NCBI RefSeq assembly: GCF_009829085.1
Contig: NZ_WUQY01000015.1
Location: 1-64,000 of the forward strand
Source: Sphingobacterium bovisgrunnientis
GTDB taxonomy: Bacteria; Bacteroidota; Bacteroidia; Sphingobacteriales; Sphingobacteriaceae
Direction: 5' to 3'
DNA length: 64,000 nucleotides
The position numbers were made by a program, and so were the translations under genes. The notes beneath the pieces are model-generated. The model was given only the letters and a program-made list of their open reading frames with translations, made no database searches and had not been told where the DNA came from. Below are positions 55,059-63,097 of this stretch, in pieces (within the stretch, counting starts at the first letter, position 1; each line of letters opens with the position of its first letter).

Positions 55059-58000
55059 ATGTTGAAAGTAGATTTACACATTAAAAAGGCAAATTTATTA
55101 TTACTAGGTGTAGTTTTAAATGGAATGGTTTTCGCGCAGAGCACGGGTATTGTTGCCGGATCTATTAAAAATGCTAATACTGGAGAGCCTCTTCCTGGTG
55201 TTGCTGTTAAGATTATTTCACTAAATAAAAAAACAGCATCTGAGCCTAGCGGTAATTATACTTTAGCGGGCTTGTCACAGGGACAATATACATTGGAATT
55301 TTCTTCCAAAGGTTGGCAGACACAAACGATTGATTCTGTAATAATCACTGGAGGAAAATTAACAAAGGTGAATGTTGATCTTATAAATAATAACAAAAAT
55401 AACACAACTGGCCTTACAGCAGCTCAGCTTGACACAGCAAAAACCTTAGTTGCATTACAAAAAACGAGTGCGCCTATCGCTGATGGTGTTTCTGCTTTAG
55501 GTATTAAAGGTCGTGTCATCGACGTGGAAACTTTAGAACCTATTCCTGGTGTAAGTATCGTCTTATTGGAAAATGGCAAAGCAACTTCTACAAACGAGCG
55601 TGGAGAGTTTACAATTCCTGTAAATACGAAAGGCAAATACAGCATAGAAACGAGTTATCTAGGGTATAATAAAGAAACTACACCTGTCGTATTCACAGAT
55701 AAGAATTGGGAAATGGTCAATGTCGTGCTAGTAAATGCGAGCTCTGCATTGGATGAAGTGGTTGTGTCACGTCGTAGATCACAAGTTGGTGAGCTGGCTT
55801 TATTAGAAGAGCGCAAAAATGCAGCTTTGGTCGTAGAGAAAATAGGAATAGAGGAATTGTCGAGAAAAGGAGTGAGTGATGCTGCTACGGCTGTTTCTAA
55901 ACTTTCGGGCGTATCAAAACAAGAAGGTAATAGTCAAGTGTATGTACGCGGCTTGGGCGATCGATACAATACCACTTCGTTCAATGGCTTACCGATCCCA
56001 TCAAGCAATCCAAACTTAAAGAATATTGCTTTAGACGTATTTAGCACGGATGTAGTCGATTATATAGGTGTAGATAAATTGCACAATGCAACTTTGAACG
56101 GTGATTTTGGAGGAGCAAATGTAGACATTGCTTCCAAAAATTTCAAAGGTGATCAGTTATTTGAAGTTTCTTTGGGTTCTACGGTGAATACAAATGCATT
56201 GAAGCAAGCGGGCAATTTCAATTTGCAACAAGGACCTAGCTTTTTTGGATTTTCGAACGCCAATATTCCAGCTGACGCACAAGGAAGTTACCATTTCAAA
56301 AATAGTTGGGATTTAGGCTCCAAAAATATCTTGCCCGTTGACTTGGGTGTCAAGCTAGGTAAATCATTTAATATCGGAACTGACAGTCGTTTAAGTCTTT
56401 TTGCAACCATGAATTTCACAAATGGATATACTTATCGTGAAGGATTAAATGCAAATGTAGGCGCTCAAGGTGATCGTTTGAAAAGCTTTTTTCAAACACG
56501 ACACAGCTACAATACCAAGTCTACAGGTATGTTGAATGCGAATTATAAAATTAATAATAAGCACAGCGTAGCTTACAACTTTTTGTATATCAATTCTGGA
56601 GAACAATTCGCAGATAATTTTAAAGGATACATTCGTGATGCAGCAGAAGATGAGAATGGCGTAGTGAGACGTAACACATTTTCACAGACTCAACTAATAA
56701 TCAATCAATTCCTAGGTAAACATGAGTTGACAGAAAAAATTGATTTGAATTGGGGCTTGGTAGCGAATATTGTAGACGGCGATATGCCAGATCGTATGCA
56801 ATCGCAGACGCGTTTGTTGAGTAATGGAGATCATGTTTTCATTCGTGTGAATGAAGCTGATAATCACCGCTACAATTATTTCTTGAAAGAAAATGAATAT
56901 GCAGCCAACATTGCGGCAAGCTACAAATTAGGTGATGATAATAAAGGGAAAATTACATTAGGTTACAATGCAAGAATGAAGAAAAGATCATTTGATGTAA
57001 TGCAATTGAACTTTAATATACTTACAGATGCTAGACAAACTGTTATAGATCCGAATAATATGGATCAGTATTTAGGAGCTGCAGGCTATGGAACATTTTA
57101 CCAATTAAAAGGATTTGCGGGCAATGCATTCCAATATTATAATGGAGATCAAAATATTCATTCCGCTTTTGCAAGTGTAGATTATGCATTGACGGACCGT
57201 TTGACTGCTGTATTAGGAGCTCGTTTTGAGAAAATCAAACAAAGTGTTGATTACTATAGTATAGAATTTCCAAAAGCAAAAAATGAGATTCTTAAAGATG
57301 CCTTTTTACCCAGTTTGAATCTAAAATACACATTAGATGAAAAGCAGAATTTAAGATTTGGAGCCAGCAAAACTTATACGTTACCACAATTCAAAGAGAG
57401 AGCACGTTTTCCATACGATGATGTAACTGAAGTGGTGCTTGGTAACCCATATTTGTATGCTTCGGACAATTATAATTTAGATTTGAAATGGGAAATGTTT
57501 CCGAATGAGTCTGAATTAATTTCGGTAGCGGCATTTGGTAAGTATATACAAAATCCGATAAATGAGATTATGATTGCTTCTGCAACGAATGATATTTCAT
57601 ATGCGAATACAGGCGACAATGGTTATGTATATGGTGTAGAATTAGAATTCAAAAAGGATATTTTTGAATTTAATGGAGATAAATTGAGCTTCGGATTTAA
57701 TTCTGCAATCATGAAAACAGACCAAGATTTCGATGCGGAAAAAGTGAATACTGAAACGAATGGTATCGTTAATATCGACCCAACACACTCAAGTTCAAAA
57801 TTCACTGGAGCCTCTGATTTTATTATCAACGCGGATTTATCATATAATAAAAATTTCGCTGAAGGCAAAAATATAGTGGCTACTGTACTTTACAATTATT
57901 ACTCCGACAAAATTTATGCAATTGGAACAGGTGGATTAGGACATCGTGTCGACAAAGGCTTGGGAACATTGGATTTAATCGTAAAAAGTAAAATTTCGAA

Positions 58001-58139
58001 AAGAATAGGTTTGGAATTAGCAGCACGTAATATTTTGAATCCAGCATTCGAAAGATGGCAAGAGAATTCGGAGCCTGTGAAAGTTCTTTCATACAAAAAA
58101 GGCCAATTCTTCAATATAGGTTTGAAGTATAATTTCTAA
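55059..58139 (+). CDS. TonB-dependent outer membrane receptor
   Basis: 1026 residues. After a signal peptide (to about MVFAQ) come two carboxypeptidase-regulatory-like domains in tandem (about 28-112 starting IVAGSIKNANTGEPLPGV, and about 147-235 starting GIKGRVIDVETLEPIPGV), then a plug domain (SGVSKQEGNSQVYVRGLGD) and a beta-barrel ending in the aromatic KYNF. It imports a large or scarce solute using TonB energy. There is no SusD partner; instead a beta-helix lipoprotein gene follows after 102 nt. A putative Pho-type operator lies upstream, so a phosphate-related substrate is a testable idea. Confidence 0.93.
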   Translation: MLKVDLHIKKANLLLLGVVLNGMVFAQSTGIVAGSIKNANTGEPLPGVAVKIISLNKKTASEPSGNYTLAGLSQGQYTLEFSSKGWQTQTIDSVIITGGKLTKVNVDLINNNKNNTTGLTAAQLDTAKTLVALQKTSAPIADGVSALGIKGRVIDVETLEPIPGVSIVLLENGKATSTNERGEFTIPVNTKGKYSIETSYLGYNKETTPVVFTDKNWEMVNVVLVNASSALDEVVVSRRRSQVGELALLEERKNAALVVEKIGIEELSRKGVSDAATAVSKLSGVSKQEGNSQVYVRGLGDRYNTTSFNGLPIPSSNPNLKNIALDVFSTDVVDYIGVDKLHNATLNGDFGGANVDIASKNFKGDQLFEVSLGSTVNTNALKQAGNFNLQQGPSFFGFSNANIPADAQGSYHFKNSWDLGSKNILPVDLGVKLGKSFNIGTDSRLSLFATMNFTNGYTYREGLNANVGAQGDRLKSFFQTRHSYNTKSTGMLNANYKINNKHSVAYNFLYINSGEQFADNFKGYIRDAAEDENGVVRRNTFSQTQLIINQFLGKHELTEKIDLNWGLVANIVDGDMPDRMQSQTRLLSNGDHVFIRVNEADNHRYNYFLKENEYAANIAASYKLGDDNKGKITLGYNARMKKRSFDVMQLNFNILTDARQTVIDPNNMDQYLGAAGYGTFYQLKGFAGNAFQYYNGDQNIHSAFASVDYALTDRLTAVLGARFEKIKQSVDYYSIEFPKAKNEILKDAFLPSLNLKYTLDEKQNLRFGASKTYTLPQFKERARFPYDDVTEVVLGNPYLYASDNYNLDLKWEMFPNESELISVAAFGKYIQNPINEIMIASATNDISYANTGDNGYVYGVELEFKKDIFEFNGDKLSFGFNSAIMKTDQDFDAEKVNTETNGIVNIDPTHSSSKFTGASDFIINADLSYNKNFAEGKNIVATVLYNYYSDKIYAIGTGGLGHRVDKGLGTLDLIVKSKISKRIGLELAARNILNPAFERWQENSEPVKVLSYKKGQFFNIGLKYNF

Positions 58140-58241
58140 GCCTTTATAATTAATAATTAATTAACAATCAAGTAATTAGGTGTTAATACTAACTAGGTTT
58201 ATTTGTATAAATAAAAATTGAAAATTAATAAATCATAAATA

Positions 58242-59411
58242 ATGAAAAAATCAGTTTCAACTCTATTATTATTAATGTCCTTATCTGCGACGCCATTCGT
58301 TTTCACAGCTTGTAGTAGCGATGATGATGAACTTATTGTGGTAGATCCGGGAAAGCAAGTAGATCGTGAAAACCTAAAAGGTGCGATTAAGAACGGTGAA
58401 CACATCGTATTGGAAAGTGGAGTTTACAAATTGACAGGACCTCTTATCGTAGAAAACGGCGGTAAGTTAACTATTAAGGCTGGTGTTATTGTAGAGGCTA
58501 CAGCTTTCAAAGATGGGGAAGAAATAAGATATATTGCTACAGCTCAAGGTGGTCAAATCTTTGTAGAAGGTACAGCAACAAAACCTGTCGTAATGACGGC
58601 AACAAATAAAGTGCAAAGTTCTTGGGGAGGTTTAGTGTTATGTGGTAAAGCTCCAATTAACAAGGGAACTACAGCTACAGCAGAAGTGTCAGGTTTAACT
58701 TACGGTGGTACGTTAGCAAATGACAACTCGGGATCAATTAAGTATTTGCGCATTGAATATTCGGGCTATTCTTACTCAGCAGAAAAAGAATTTAATGGAT
58801 TATCAATGTTTGGTGTAGGTAAAGGTACAACAATTGAGTATGTACAAGTTCATGAAGGTTCAGACGATGGGTTCGAATGGTTTGGGGGAACGGTTGATTC
58901 TAAATATTTAGTAGCTACAGCAAACGAAGACGATCAATTTGACTGGACTGAAGGCTGGAATGGTACAAATGAAAATTGGTATGCAAAAGAAGCTTCAGCT
59001 AAAGGAAATAGAGGTATTGAAGCGGATAACAATTCAAATACACATGATGTAACCCCAACCTCTAACCCAACGATTAAAAATTTAACTTTGATTGGTCGTG
59101 GTGCTCATGAAGGTGAATCTCAAGCTATAAAACTTCGCGTAGGTACAAAGGGTATGCTTGATAATGTGGTTCTTTCCAACTGGGGAACTGGATTTGATGT
59201 AGAACATGATGTGACAATTGGTTATGTTAGTTCTACGTTGAAAGCTACTCGTGTAAAATTTGATAATGTCGCTACCAAGTCTAAAGGTAAGAAAAGTGAT
59301 GGTTCGTCTGTAGATGTAGCATCGGTATTTACAGAAGATGGAACTGCTACTGGTGCTGGAGCAGGTACTTCTACACCTGAATGGGCTAAAGGTTGGACTG
59401 TAGGTTTGTAA
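58242..59411 (+). CDS. Probably surface-exposed beta-helix lipoprotein
   Basis: 389 residues with a lipoprotein signal (FTAC, Cys24). The Cys is followed by SSDDDE, an acidic stretch like the export signals that send Bacteroidota lipoproteins to the cell surface. The mature part is rich in short beta strands (GGKLTIKAGVIVEA, GQIFVEGTATKPVVMTA), typical of a parallel beta-helix, with no catalytic motif. It follows the TonB receptor and is probably co-transcribed. It may act as the receptor's substrate-binding partner in place of SusD (inference). Confidence 0.8.
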   Translation: MKKSVSTLLLLMSLSATPFVFTACSSDDDELIVVDPGKQVDRENLKGAIKNGEHIVLESGVYKLTGPLIVENGGKLTIKAGVIVEATAFKDGEEIRYIATAQGGQIFVEGTATKPVVMTATNKVQSSWGGLVLCGKAPINKGTTATAEVSGLTYGGTLANDNSGSIKYLRIEYSGYSYSAEKEFNGLSMFGVGKGTTIEYVQVHEGSDDGFEWFGGTVDSKYLVATANEDDQFDWTEGWNGTNENWYAKEASAKGNRGIEADNNSNTHDVTPTSNPTIKNLTLIGRGAHEGESQAIKLRVGTKGMLDNVVLSNWGTGFDVEHDVTIGYVSSTLKATRVKFDNVATKSKGKKSDGSSVDVASVFTEDGTATGAGAGTSTPEWAKGWTVGL

Positions 59412-59457
59412 TCTTCAATCAAATTATTATATAATACTATAATTTTAAACTTAATAT

Positions 59458-59490
59458 AACTCCTTGCTATTTCGGCGAGGAGTTTTTTAT
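59458..59490 (+). terminator. Terminator of the receptor/lipoprotein operon
   Basis: A 10-bp stem AACTCCTTGC/GCGAGGAGTT with one G-U pair (59458-59467 with 59475-59484), followed by TTTTTTA. It touches the end of the convergent gene. Confidence 0.85.
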
Positions 59491-60680
59491 TTGGGAGAGT
59501 AGTGATATACGACTTTGTATTCTTCGTCCAAATATTTGTCTGCCAATTCACCTATGTTGAAGCTTTTAGCTTGCGGTGTTGGTTCACAAATTGAATAATA
59601 TTGATCTTCAAATTTGATGGTTTTACCAATTTTTTTGTCAAACTGAACACCCATAGTAATGTGTGTTGGGTACAAGATCGCGACCATCGGAAGATTATAA
59701 ATCTCTTTTACCAAATAGAAAAACAACGCCACACGGTCATCACAATCGCTATATGGATTGAGCAGCGTGAGTTCTGGTGAAAGTCTTTTTTCAGTGCCAA
59801 AATTTTCTTCGTCATTTTCATATAGGAAAGCATAGCGTGTAAATCGCATCAAATAATCGACTCCATTTTCAGTGTTCATCTCAGCTACATTCTTTTTCAA
59901 TACAGGGATCAACGAGCTGTATGTTTCTTTTGTGAGTGGTATATTAAAGTACGATTCGAAATCAACACCTGGATAGTTTTTAAATATACTGGAAACTTCA
60001 TCATTCACTTTGATGTTAAAATTGTACACTTTGTCGTTATATTCAAATTGAATATTCTTTTCTTTGTAGCCTTGTGCCATTAACTCCGGCATTTGATCTA
60101 TTTTATACCTAAAATCATTTTTACCTTCCGCAAAGTAAATATCTACAGGCTTATACGCATTGGTTCGTTGAAATAATTTTCCATAATCGTGGTAATTCAA
60201 GCAAGTGTATTGTTGATTATCAATGTTAAAAAATGGGATGTCCGAAATGTCTTCTTTGTTTTTTATGTAGAAAATGATTTGATTATTTCCGATTGCGATT
60301 CGTGCATCATAGCCCGATTTATTCATCAGGTACCATTTATACAATGTATAGCGCGGGTAATTTTCAGCCTTTGGACTCAAAGATTGCGAAACTCGTCGAA
60401 TCAGTTGATAATACAGCCAATCGCTAAGCTTTTCATTCGTACGATAAGTTACGAGTTCATGTATAAGATGCTGATATTCTTCTGAATTAATCTTTTGATG
60501 AAATTGTTGAATTGCCTCTTCACTTATTATGGTTGGAAAATCAAATGTTTCTAAGCGTGATTTGTCAAATTGAAATGGTTTTTGCAGAAAGTCAATGCTT
60601 TCAAAATTTTGACCAAATGAAATCAAGCCATTACATAGAATAGTAGCAACGCAAATAAACCGTGTAAATAATTGATTCAT
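59487..60680 (-). CDS. Secreted transglutaminase-like protein
   Basis: 397 residues with a signal peptide (ending SFGQN). The C-terminal third has NPYSDCDDRVALFFYLVKEIY and, about 20 residues on, YPTHITMGVQF; a Cys at the start of a helix followed by a His in a strand is the transglutaminase/papain-like pattern, and the Asp or Glu in YYSICEPTP could be the third residue. The N-terminal part is unfamiliar. It is a single gene. A TAAATTTG element (minus, 60720-60713) lies 32 nt upstream. Confidence 0.7.
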   Translation of the reverse strand: MNQLFTRFICVATILCNGLISFGQNFESIDFLQKPFQFDKSRLETFDFPTIISEEAIQQFHQKINSEEYQHLIHELVTYRTNEKLSDWLYYQLIRRVSQSLSPKAENYPRYTLYKWYLMNKSGYDARIAIGNNQIIFYIKNKEDISDIPFFNIDNQQYTCLNYHDYGKLFQRTNAYKPVDIYFAEGKNDFRYKIDQMPELMAQGYKEKNIQFEYNDKVYNFNIKVNDEVSSIFKNYPGVDFESYFNIPLTKETYSSLIPVLKKNVAEMNTENGVDYLMRFTRYAFLYENDEENFGTEKRLSPELTLLNPYSDCDDRVALFFYLVKEIYNLPMVAILYPTHITMGVQFDKKIGKTIKFEDQYYSICEPTPQAKSFNIGELADKYLDEEYKVVYHYSPK

Positions 60681-61120
60681 TCAGAAGACCTTTAAATAAC
60701 ATAAATATAACACAAATTTAATCAAAAAGTTGGTGCTTAAGATTTCAAAAGAAAACCCCTTATTTTGTGAATAAGGAGTTAACAATATATATAGGGAGAG
60801 AAAGTTCTATTTTAGCGAGATGCACAATTTATTTTGGCATCTTATTATGTATGTAAAGAATAAGCTTTAGACATTATGTAAGTGTATTCGTGCTAAAGCT
60901 TATTCTAACTCAATAATTCAATATTGAGGTTAATAGGTTTGGTTAAAATTTCTTATAATATTTAAGTTTATCCTCGTAAATCTGTGTATGTCTGTTTTTA
61001 TATGTTTAGTTGATTACTATTAGCTTCACAAAGCATTTCAACATCCATTCATCATTTAATTTCGCTACGACAAGACACATAATTGTACTTAGTAAACATA
61101 AATTTTTGAGTTTTCAAATC
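60681..61120. other. Gene-less region with an orphan inverted repeat
   Basis: 440 nt, AT-rich, with no ORF I would support. It holds a small hairpin AGATGC/GCATCT (60818-60823 with 60837-60842), a 7-bp CCTTATT/AATAAGG repeat (60758-60776) and a 14-bp perfect inverted repeat (60857-60906). An unrecognised small RNA is possible. No tRNA-like or riboswitch-like fold was recognised. Confidence 0.5.
60857..60906. repeat. 14-bp perfect inverted repeat in gene-less region
   Basis: Arms AGAATAAGCTTTAG (60857-60870) and CTAAAGCTTATTCT (60893-60906) with a 22-nt loop. No T-run follows on either strand, and no gene ends nearby, so it is not an obvious terminator. Confidence 0.7.
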
Positions 61121-61474
61121 TTATTTAGTTACAAGAGGTGCCGAAACTAGTGCTTTATCTCGTGTAATTCTTAATTCATACTCAATTGTTTCCTTGCCTT
61201 TTACCAGTTTTACAATATAATGTCCTTCTGGGAAGGCATTTAGGTTGTAAACCTTAGTTAAAGGTTTGTCAGCTTTGATACTTTCTTTATAAAGTTCACC
61301 TTCATATATGTTGTAGATAAATAAATCTACTTTTTCAAGTTCTTTTGTTGAAAGGATAATTGATTTTTCTTTATATGAATGAGGTTTTACCGATAATTTG
61401 ATATCGTTGCTATAAGTTGCTGATGAAATTGCTAAAAGAGCAAGTAAAAAAGTTGATTTTAATAAATTTTTCAT
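61121..61474 (-). CDS. Small secreted DUF3244-like protein
   Basis: 117 residues from the ATG at 61474 (MKNLLKSTFLLALLAISSATYS), which gives a clean signal peptide; the longer frame start has no signal and is rejected. The mature part is beta-rich with LSTKELEKVDLFIYNIYEGELY and FPEGHYIVKLVKGKETIEYELRI split by short turns, like an Ig-like or secretion-tail fold. It resembles small Bacteroidota secreted proteins such as DUF3244, without certainty. A TACATTTG element (minus, 61521-61514) lies about 40 nt upstream. Confidence 0.7.
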   Translation of the reverse strand: MKNLLKSTFLLALLAISSATYSNDIKLSVKPHSYKEKSIILSTKELEKVDLFIYNIYEGELYKESIKADKPLTKVYNLNAFPEGHYIVKLVKGKETIEYELRITRDKALVSAPLVTK

Positions 61475-61513
61475 GACAAATAATTTTAAATAATTATTAA
61501 ATAACTTACAATA

Positions 61514-61521
61514 CAAATGTA
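61514..61521 (-). promoter_or_regulatory. -7 promoter element of the small secreted protein gene
   Basis: TACATTTG on the minus strand matches TAnnTTTG, with a leader of about 35 nt to the ATG at 61474. Confidence 0.5.
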
Positions 61522-61643
61522 TAGCTGAAAAATGTGTAATTTTTATGCAGTATTTTCTAATTTCTATGCTATATTGATAATTTATCACAAATAATAATCT
61601 TTAGTTAATTTCTTGTAAATTTTTATCTAACTTTCTACTCGTT

Positions 61644-62516
61644 ATGAAAAAGATCAACCCAAGCTTTGAAGTAGTCGAGCCCTCCTTCGGCAGTTCTTTC
61701 GCTTATTCGAAATATATAGAGAATGAAAATAATAAGGCGCATGTCTGGCATTATCATCCTGAGATAGAGATAGTATATGTGCATGGTGGAGCGGGAAAAC
61801 GACAAATAGGTAGTCATATCTCGTATTATACCAATGGAGACCTCATTTTGATAGGTAGTAATCTTCCACATTGTGGATTTACAGATACAAATACTGGGAA
61901 TAAAAAGGAGACAGTAATCCAATTTAAGCCAGAGTTGTTTGGAAGAGAATTTATGATGCTTCCTGAAAACAAATTTTTAATTGACTTTTTTGAAACTGCA
62001 AAGGCAGGTATGGCATTCAGTGCCGCGACTAAAAAATCTGTTGGTTCTAAAATCGAGAAGATGTTCGATCAAGAACCTTTTCAACGATTAATTAGCCTTT
62101 TAGAAGTTTTGAAAGAGTTGGAATCAGCCACAGATCATAAGATATTGAATGCTTCAGGTTTTACGGTAGAGCTTCAAGTGCAGGATAATGATCGTATCAA
62201 TATGATATTTAATCATGTGAAAGATCATTTTTTAGAAGAAATAAGTTTAGAGCAAGTAGCTGAAATGTCTAATATGACTATTCCTTCTTTTTGTCGATTT
62301 TTCAAAAAAGTAACCAATAAGACTTTCACTCGCTTTGTCAACGAATACAGAATCGTACATGCGTGCAAATTGTTAGCCGAAAAACCAATGAGTATAGCAA
62401 ATATCAGCTATGAAAGTGGCTTTCATAATTTTAGTCATTTCAATAAACTGTTTAAAGAATTTACGGGTAAAAGTGCTTTACAGTATCGAAAAGAATTGAA
62501 TACTATTATTAAATAA
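61644..62516 (+). CDS. AraC-family transcriptional regulator with cupin domain
   Basis: 290 residues. The N-terminal cupin has VWHYHPEIEIVYVHGGAGKRQ and a later LIGSNLPHCGF; the C-terminal part has two HTH motifs, with VAEMSNMTIPSFCRFFKKVTN in the first and ESGFHNFSHFNKLFKEFTGKS in the second. It is a sugar- or small-ligand-type regulator. It stands alone between the small secreted protein gene (divergent) and a lipoprotein gene 96 nt downstream; the target is unknown. Confidence 0.92.
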   Translation: MKKINPSFEVVEPSFGSSFAYSKYIENENNKAHVWHYHPEIEIVYVHGGAGKRQIGSHISYYTNGDLILIGSNLPHCGFTDTNTGNKKETVIQFKPELFGREFMMLPENKFLIDFFETAKAGMAFSAATKKSVGSKIEKMFDQEPFQRLISLLEVLKELESATDHKILNASGFTVELQVQDNDRINMIFNHVKDHFLEEISLEQVAEMSNMTIPSFCRFFKKVTNKTFTRFVNEYRIVHACKLLAEKPMSIANISYESGFHNFSHFNKLFKEFTGKSALQYRKELNTIIK

Positions 62517-62612
62517 GTATATTTAGTTTTCTAGTTCCTTTATTATATCAGACAAACTTTATGTAGCGAGTTAGTTGATTTAGTCGTTACTGTAAGTAAA
62601 TCAATTATAATT

Positions 62613-63035
62613 ATGAGAAATTTAATAATCATGTTTTGCATAGTTGGATTGCAACTAATGAACTCATCCTGTAAAAAGAATAATTCAAGTGAATCTGAAG
62701 TATCCTCAATCATTGGAAAATGGAAATTGACGGAAGTTTATTCAGATCCGGGTGATGGTTCTGGCAAATTCACAAAAGTTAATGGCGGTAAAATTTTGGA
62801 GTTTACATCTGAAGGTGAAGTTTCATCAAATTCTTCATTATGCTCCTTGATTTCAAATGGTCTTTTACATGAAACATCTGCTTATACAATAACAGAATAT
62901 ACAGATAATAGAAATACCATAAAAATAGAGAAATGTCCTACGAATTTTAGTTATGAATTGAAAGGAAATCAATTAACAATATATTATCCATGTATTGAGG
63001 GCTGTGGTGAAAGATTTGTACGTGTCGCTGATTAA
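62613..63035 (+). CDS. Small lipocalin-like lipoprotein
   Basis: 140 residues with a lipoprotein signal (LMNSSC, Cys20). The mature part begins IIGKWKLTEVYSDPGDGSG and then has ILEFTSEGEVSSN and a Cys-rich end (CPTNFSYELKGNQLTIYYPCIEGCGERF), the layout of lipocalin-like DUF lipoproteins of Bacteroidota. No enzyme activity is expected. Four cysteines in the mature chain may form disulfides. Confidence 0.75.
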   Translation: MRNLIIMFCIVGLQLMNSSCKKNNSSESEVSSIIGKWKLTEVYSDPGDGSGKFTKVNGGKILEFTSEGEVSSNSSLCSLISNGLLHETSAYTITEYTDNRNTIKIEKCPTNFSYELKGNQLTIYYPCIEGCGERFVRVAD

Positions 63036-63061
63036 TGAAGGGGTAATTATGTAATCATGTG

Positions 63062-63092
63062 TTGTCTTAGCGTTCGAAATTAGCTATCTTTG
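63062..63092 (+). promoter_or_regulatory. dnaX promoter
   Basis: TTG at 63062-63064, 20 nt, then TATCTTTG at 63085-63092. The ATG at 63095 or 63098 lies 2 or 5 nt beyond it, so the mRNA should start at or very near the start codon. Confidence 0.6.
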
Positions 63093-63097
63093 TGATG

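Noticed and set aside
61475..61588. Longer start of the small secreted protein
   Set aside because: The added 38 residues are not signal-like, and a TACATTTG promoter element lies inside the extension.
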